The notes under the pieces: model-generated
What the model was told of the DNA's origin: nothing
Seen by the model: only the letters and a program-made list of their open reading frames with translations
Database searches by the model: none
Translations under genes and position numbers: made by a program
In this document: positions 59,867-64,000 of the stretch, one piece after another
Layout: each line of letters opens with the position of its first letter
Numbering within the stretch: the stretch's first letter is position 1
Assembly: GCF_018310535.1 (NCBI RefSeq)
Contig: NZ_CP074102.1
Coordinates: forward strand, 3,100,001 to 3,164,000
DNA: 64,000 nucleotides
Source: Streptomyces mirabilis
GTDB lineage: Bacteria; Actinomycetota; Actinomycetes; Streptomycetales; Streptomycetaceae
Direction of reading: 5' to 3'

Positions 59867-61394
59867 GAGGCGACTCTATTCCATGAAAAGGGCCGCCGAC
59901 TCCCTCGTTGTGGAAAGTACCGTTGAAGGTGCTGTCGAAAGTGCTGTTGAACGTTCCGTTGAAAGTGCTGTCGAAAGGCAGTGCCGCGCACAATGCGTCC
60001 AGCGCCCCCGACCACCCGTGGTCCGGCGGTGTCCCGTACCCCACCACCAGCGCGTCGGTCCGCTCGGCGGGCGACTCCGGGTGGCGGTAGCGGTCGAGCC
60101 CGTGCACCGCGAGCCCCTGCCAGGCCGCCGCCCGCAGCGTCTCCTGCTCGGTGCCGGGCGGCAGGCGCAGCACCACGTGCAGGCCCGCCGCGATGCCCGT
60201 GGCCCGGACTCCGGGGGCCTGTTCGGCGAGCCGCGCCACCAGGGCGTCCCGGCGGCGCCGGTAACGCAGCCGGGACGCCCGGACGTGGCGGTCGTAGGCG
60301 CCCGACGTGATGAACTCCGCCAGGGTGAGCTGGTCCAGCACCCCGCACGACCAGTCCACCCCGCCCTTCGCCGCGACCACCTCCGGGGCGAGCGACGGCG
60401 GCAGCACCAGCCAGCCCAGCCGCAGACCGGGGGCCAGGGACTTGCTGGCCGTGCCCACATGGACCACGTGATCGGGGTCGAGGCCCTGGAGTGCGCCGAC
60501 CGGCTGGCGGTCGTAGCGGAACTCCCCGTCGTAGTCGTCCTCCAGGATCAGACCGCCGCCACGCCGCGCCCAGTCCACCACCTGCGCCCGCCGGTCGGGG
60601 TGCAGCGGTACGCCCATCGGGAACTGGTGGGCGGGGGTCATCAGCACCGCCCGTACGCCTCCCAGCGCGTCCCCGCCCTGTGGACCGGCCGCCAACTCCT
60701 CCGTACGCGTGCCGAGTTCGTCGAATCCGAGCGGCACCGTCCGCAGTCCGGCCTGCTCCAGCAGCCGCCAGTGGACGTCGAGCCCGTACGACTCCACGGC
60801 CAGCGAGGTCAGTCCCCGCCCACGCAGCACCTGGCCGAGCAGCATCAGGCCGTGCACGAAGCCTGAGCAGATGACGATGTGCTCCGGGTCCGTGCGAACG
60901 CCCCGGGCCCTGGCCAGATATCCGGCCAGGGCGGTGCGCAGTTCCACCCGGCCGCGCGGGTCGCCGTAGTCGAGGGCCTCGTGCGGGGCGACGGCCAGGG
61001 CGCGGCGTGAGGCCTTCAGCCAGGCCGCGCGGGGGAAGGAGGACAGGTCGGGGGAGCCGGGGACCAGGTCGTACGCCGGGCGGGCGTGGGCCGGGCGGCC
61101 GGGCGCGGAGGTGGTGGAGGGGGCCTGCACCGGGCGGCGTGCGACGCTCGTGCCCGAGCCCTGGCGGGCGGTGAGCCAGCCCTCCGCCACCAGGTCCGCG
61201 TACGCCTCCGCGACCGTGTTGCGGGCGATACCCAGGTCGGCGGCGAGGGAGCGGGAGGAGGGCAGCCGGGTGCCGGGGGCGAGGCGGCCGCTGCGGACCG
61301 CCTCGCGGAGGGCTTCCGTCAGACCTCTGCGGACACCGGGTCCGGTCGGCTCAACGTGCAGGTCGACCCCGAAAGTGGCCCATGATTTCGCCAT
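59856..61394 (-). CDS. MocR-type GntR regulator with aminotransferase domain and tetrapeptide tail
   Basis: 512 aa. N-terminal GntR winged helix (about 15-85: LAPGTRLPSSRSLAADLGIA RNTVAEAYADL). The rest is a class I aminotransferase-like domain with PLP Lys318 in VGTASKSLAPGLRLG. MocR proteins sense PLP-linked ligands. After residue 470 the tail is (F-D/N-S/G-T) repeated five times, encoded by a 12-bp tandem repeat, which is unusual. Divergent from two AhpD-like genes across 47 bases with two TGGnCCAT sites; it likely controls them and itself. The PABA operon is another possible target. Confidence 0.92.
   Translation of the reverse strand: MAKSWATFGVDLHVEPTGPGVRRGLTEALREAVRSGRLAPGTRLPSSRSLAADLGIARNTVAEAYADLVAEGWLTARQGSGTSVARRPVQAPSTTSAPGRPAHARPAYDLVPGSPDLSSFPRAAWLKASRRALAVAPHEALDYGDPRGRVELRTALAGYLARARGVRTDPEHIVICSGFVHGLMLLGQVLRGRGLTSLAVESYGLDVHWRLLEQAGLRTVPLGFDELGTRTEELAAGPQGGDALGGVRAVLMTPAHQFPMGVPLHPDRRAQVVDWARRGGGLILEDDYDGEFRYDRQPVGALQGLDPDHVVHVGTASKSLAPGLRLGWLVLPPSLAPEVVAAKGGVDWSCGVLDQLTLAEFITSGAYDRHVRASRLRYRRRRDALVARLAEQAPGVRATGIAAGLHVVLRLPPGTEQETLRAAAWQGLAVHGLDRYRHPESPAERTDALVVGYGTPPDHGWSGALDALCAALPFDSTFNGTFNSTFDSTFNGTFHNEGVGGPFHGIESPHEQ
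59917..59976 (-). repeat. Five 12-bp tandem repeats encoding the MocR tail
   Basis: Five in-frame 12-base units (GTGCTGTCGAAA and variants) occupy 59917-59976; a partial sixth precedes them. On the coding strand they give FDST/FNGT/FNST units. The 12-bp length keeps the frame if copies are gained or lost. Confidence 0.9.
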
Positions 61395-61407
61395 GTAAAT
61401 GGACCAT
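61375..61407. promoter_or_regulatory. Two TGGnCCAT sites between MocR and AhpD-like genes
   Basis: TGGCCCAT (61376-61383) and TGGACCAT (61400-61407) are repeated 24 bases apart and flank the MocR start codon. Pairs of short direct repeats at about two helical turns are typical MocR/PdxR sites. Binding is inferred. Confidence 0.5.
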
Positions 61408-61441
61408 ACTCCTGGGCTGCTTCGCTCGTAGGGTCGAGAAC

Positions 61442-61954
61442 ATGACGACGAACGACGCCACCACCGCCACCACCACCGAGTACGCCCCCGAGCACAGCCC
61501 CCGACTGCACTGGGCCAAGCACGCCCCCGAGGTCTACAAGGCCATGCTCCGGCTGGAGACGGCCGCGCAGCAGGGGCTGGAGCCGAAGCTGCGCGAGCTG
61601 GTGAAGATCCGTGCCTCGCAGCTCAACCACTGCGCGTTCTGTCTCGACATGCACACCAAGGACGCGCTGGCCGCCGGGGAGAGCGTGCAGCGGATCGTCC
61701 AGCTCAGCGCGTGGGAGGAGTCGAAGCACTTCTACACGGAGAAGGAACTCGCGGCGATCGAGCTGACCGAGGCCGTGACCGTCCTGACCGACGGGTTCGT
61801 ACCGGACGAGGTGTACGAGAAGGCGGCACAGCACTTCGAGGAGGCCGAGCTGGCGCAGCTGATCGCCGCGATCACGGTGATCAACGCGTGGAACCGGTTC
61901 GGCGTGAGCACGCGGATGGTCCCGGGCCACTACGAGGCGGGCCAGCACCAGTGA
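61442..61954 (+). CDS. AhpD-like carboxymuconolactone-decarboxylase family protein (copy 2)
   Basis: 170 aa. Cys64, Cys67 and His71 in QLNHCAFCLDMHTKD match copy 1, and VTVINAWNRFGVSTRMVPG closes the domain. The ATG at 61442 is preferred over an earlier one (61382) that would overlap the MocR gene and add improbable residues. Its stop overlaps the GTG of copy 3. Predicted thiol-dependent peroxidase; partner unknown. Confidence 0.9.
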   Translation: MTTNDATTATTTEYAPEHSPRLHWAKHAPEVYKAMLRLETAAQQGLEPKLRELVKIRASQLNHCAFCLDMHTKDALAAGESVQRIVQLSAWEESKHFYTEKELAAIELTEAVTVLTDGFVPDEVYEKAAQHFEEAELAQLIAAITVINAWNRFGVSTRMVPGHYEAGQHQ

Positions 61955-62418
61955 CGAAGCGCGCCGAACCCGCCAGGGAGCGCCCGAAGGTGCTCGACCC
62001 GGCGGTCGGGCGGGCCCTGTCCGCGTTGAGCGCCGCCGCGAAGAAGGGGCTCGGCGAGCCCGCGCTCGCCGAACTCGTCATGATCCGCGCCTCCCAGCTC
62101 AACCACTGCGCGTTCTGCCTCGACATGCACCTCGAACTGGCCCGCAAGAACGGCGAGTCCGAGGACCGCATCCAGCTCCTCAACGCCTGGGAGGAAGCGG
62201 AGGATCTCTACAGCGAGCGCGAGCGGGCGGCGCTGACGCTGACGGAGGCGGTGACCGTCCTGACGGAGGGCTTCGTGCCGGACGAGGTGTACGCGCGGGC
62301 GGCCGAGCACTTCGACGACGTCCGGCTCGCGCACCTCATCGCCCTGATCACCGCGATCAACGGCTGGAACCGGGTGATGGTGAGCCGTCGGATCCCGCCG
62401 GGGGGATACGCGCCGTGA
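61951..62418 (+). CDS. AhpD-like carboxymuconolactone-decarboxylase family protein (copy 3)
   Basis: 155 aa. Cys53, Cys56 and His60 in QLNHCAFCLDMHLEL. It is very similar to copy 2 (ERAALTLTEAVTVLTEGFVPDEVYARAAEHF), so the pair is a recent tandem duplication. Both ends overlap neighbours by GTGA: with copy 2 upstream and with the PEP-mutase-family gene downstream, making one coupled three-gene operon. Confidence 0.9.
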   Translation: MTKRAEPARERPKVLDPAVGRALSALSAAAKKGLGEPALAELVMIRASQLNHCAFCLDMHLELARKNGESEDRIQLLNAWEEAEDLYSERERAALTLTEAVTVLTEGFVPDEVYARAAEHFDDVRLAHLIALITAINGWNRVMVSRRIPPGGYAP

Positions 62419-63128
62419 GCGGGGTCGAGGTCTTACGGGCACTGCATCGCCATCGCCTCCCCGACGATCCCCTCGTCCTGCCCGGCCCCTGGGACGCCGT
62501 CTCCGCGCGGGTGTGCGTGGACGCCGGGTTCCCCGCGCTCGCCACGCCCAGCGCGGGGATCGCCGCCTCGCTCGGGTACGAGGACGGGGCCACGCCCGCC
62601 GCCGAGATGTTCGCGGCGGTCGCGCGGATCGTGCGGGCCGTGGAGGTGCCGGTGTCGGCGGACGTCGAGGACGGGTACGGGCTCGCGCCGAAGGAGCTGG
62701 TGGCACGCCTGCTGGAGGCGGGGGCCGTGGGGTGCAACCTTGAGGACTCCCACGGCGGAGCCCTCAAGGACCCGGCCCGGCACGCCGACTGGCTGGCCGA
62801 GGTGCGCTCCGCCGCGGGCGACCGGCTCTTCGTCAACGCCCGCGTCGACACCTTCGCCCGCGGGGACGGTGATCCGGAGCGGGCGATCGAGCGGGCCGCG
62901 CTGTACGTCGCGGCGGGCGCCGACTGCGTGTATCCGATCGGCGCCCCCGTCGGCGTACTGCCGCTGCTGCGGGCGGGGATCCAGGGCCCGATCAACGTGT
63001 TCGCACGGCTCGACGGCCCCCGGGCCGCCGAACTCGGCGAGCTGGGGGCCACCCGGATCACCTTCGGGCCGGGCCTCCAGCGCCGCGCGACCGGGGCACT
63101 GCGGGAGATCGCCGCGCACCTGAGATAG
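62415..63128 (+). CDS. Isocitrate lyase / PEP mutase family protein; contains a TTA codon
   Basis: 237 aa, TIM-barrel of the ICL/PEPM superfamily. SADVEDGYGLAPKELV carries Asp83/Glu85/Asp86 of the Mg site; the KKCGH loop of true isocitrate lyase is absent. LFVNARVDTFARG and YPIGAPVGVLPLLRAGI support the family. Members cleave or rearrange C-C or C-P bonds of 2-oxo acids, and the substrate here is open. Leu7 is a TTA codon (62433-62435), making it a likely bldA-dependent gene although its upstream partners lack TTA. The GTG overlaps copy 3's stop. Confidence 0.88.
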   Translation: MSGVEVLRALHRHRLPDDPLVLPGPWDAVSARVCVDAGFPALATPSAGIAASLGYEDGATPAAEMFAAVARIVRAVEVPVSADVEDGYGLAPKELVARLLEAGAVGCNLEDSHGGALKDPARHADWLAEVRSAAGDRLFVNARVDTFARGDGDPERAIERAALYVAAGADCVYPIGAPVGVLPLLRAGIQGPINVFARLDGPRAAELGELGATRITFGPGLQRRATGALREIAAHLR

Positions 63129-63134
63129 CCGGGG

Positions 63135-64000
63135 TCACGACAGCCACGCGCGCCACGTCGACGCGTGGCTGTCGACCCACTTCTTCGCCGCGTCCTGCGG
63201 CGACAGCTTGTCGTTCGCGATCATCAGGGAGACCTCGTTCTGGTCCTCGGTGGTCCACTTGAACTTCTTCAGGAAGGCGGCCGCCTTGCCGCCGCTCTTC
63301 GCGAAGTCGGCGTTCAGGTACTTCTGGAGCGGTGTGTGCGGGTAGGCGCAGGCGACCTTGGCCGCGTCGGCGTCGCAGCCCTCCTTGTACGGCGGCAGCT
63401 TCACCTCCGTCATGGGGACCTTCTTGAAGAGCCACTGGGGCGAGTACCAGTAGGTGAGGAAGGGCTTCTTCTCCTTGGCGAACTGCTTCATCTGGGTGAT
63501 CTGCGCGGCCTCCGAACCGGCGAACACCACCTGGTAGTTCAGCTTCAGGTTGGTCACCAGGGCCTTGTCGTTGGTGACGTAGGAGGGTGAGCCGTCCATG
63601 AGCTGGCCCTTGCCGCCGCTCTCCGCGGTGCGCAGTTGGTCGGCGTACTTGTTGAGGTTCTTCCAGTCGGTCACGTCGGGGTGCTGCTTGGCGAAGTACG
63701 TCGGGACGTACCAGCCGATGTGCCCGGTGACGCCCAGGTCCCCGCCGGGGGCGATCGTCTTCTTGTCCTCGACGTACCGCTTCTCCTGGTCGGGGTGGCC
63801 CCAGTCCTCCAGGATGGCGTCGACCCGGCCCTGGCTGAGCGCGTCCCACGCGGGGACCTCGTCGACCTGGACGGTGTCGACGCGATAGCCGAGCTCGTGC
63901 TCCAGCAGGTACTGCGCGACGGCCACGTTGGCCTGTGCGCCCACCCAGGACTGGACGGAAAGGGTCAGGCTCTTCGAGCCCCGCGCGTTCGCGAAGGGCG
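63135..64000 (-). CDS. Glycine-betaine/proline-type ABC substrate-binding protein, 5' end outside window
   Basis: At least 288 residues; the start lies beyond the right edge. OpuAC-type body: SVQSWVGAQANVAVAQYLLE, QVDEVPAWDALSQGRVDAIL EDWG, GHIGWYVPTYFAKQHPDV and FLTYWYSPQWLFKKVPMTEV, whose aromatic residues usually form the betaine-binding cage. It would deliver osmoprotectant to a membrane transporter that is not in the window. A GTG at 63944 is internal, not the start, because the frame continues upstream with family-like sequence. Confidence 0.9.
   Translation of the reverse strand, partial: PFANARGSKSLTLSVQSWVGAQANVAVAQYLLEHELGYRVDTVQVDEVPAWDALSQGRVDAILEDWGHPDQEKRYVEDKKTIAPGGDLGVTGHIGWYVPTYFAKQHPDVTDWKNLNKYADQLRTAESGGKGQLMDGSPSYVTNDKALVTNLKLNYQVVFAGSEAAQITQMKQFAKEKKPFLTYWYSPQWLFKKVPMTEVKLPPYKEGCDADAAKVACAYPHTPLQKYLNADFAKSGGKAAAFLKKFKWTTEDQNEVSLMIANDKLSPQDAAKKWVDSHASTWRAWLS

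Overview
The window is high-GC DNA from an actinobacterium, almost certainly Streptomyces. The codon bias is strongly GC, GTG and TTG starts are frequent, GTGA/ATGA stop-start overlaps are common, and rare TTA codons sit in accessory genes. The housekeeping gene order (acyl-CoA mutase, paired ECF sigma genes, GH20, sdhCDAB, metallophosphoesterase, SCO4848-type membrane protein, D,D-carboxypeptidase, trpS, glyA, rocD) matches my recollection of the S. coelicolor SCO4870-to-SCO4830 core region. No rRNA, tRNA, CRISPR array or intact mobile element was seen.

Layout. 1-5.3 kb: start of an acyl-CoA mutase, an L,D-transpeptidase lipoprotein, and two tandem ECF sigma/one-TM partner pairs that are duplicates of each other. 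5.3-9.1 kb: two related small unknown proteins flank an MFS exporter and a 1 kb patchwork of three broken genes (YkuD, PGRP amidase, FG-GAP). 9.2-13.8 kb: small unknown genes, a GH20 hexosaminidase and a degenerate OHCU-decarboxylase-like protein. 13.97-17.4 kb: sdhCDAB with a strong terminator. 17.5-20.8 kb: little-known membrane proteins and a VOC protein. 20.8-22.6 kb: a membrane protein/DCC-thiol/TetR operon preceded by two matched palindromes. 22.6-28.1 kb: a Uma2 nuclease, an MMPL exporter with an extra C-terminal domain, and a two-component system. 28.1-32.6 kb: an LTA-synthase-like sulfatase with a 40-unit-scale Pro-Glu-Ala tract, preceded by 22-bp periodic repeats, then an RsbW-like ATPase and a peptide-type binding protein. 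32.8-36.7 kb: envelope genes.

36.7-40.9 kb holds a complete-looking decaprenyl-phosphoryl-arabinose (DPA) gene set: GtrA, UbiA-type transferase, PAP2 phosphatase, DprE1 and DprE2, as in mycobacteria. The cysteine targeted by benzothiazinones is alanine in this DprE1. 40.9-50 kb is mostly core: a LigT-like phosphoesterase, trpS, glyA, rocD, a YgiC/YgiB-like pair, an EamA-like permease and a DUF4232 lipoprotein.

50.2-59.3 kb is the most accessory-looking stretch. It has a divergent DUF3050 (haem-oxygenase-like fold) gene and a tightly coupled operon: a TTA-containing ABM membrane protein, fused PabAB, a benzoate-CoA-ligase-like enzyme, a second adenylating enzyme, a flavin monooxygenase and PabC. 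This looks like a small-molecule pathway from chorismate through p-aminobenzoate, with no PKS or NRPS. 59.4-63.1 kb follows with a MocR regulator, three AhpD-like paralogues and a PEP-mutase/isocitrate-lyase-family gene with a TTA codon. The window ends inside a glycine-betaine-type binding protein.
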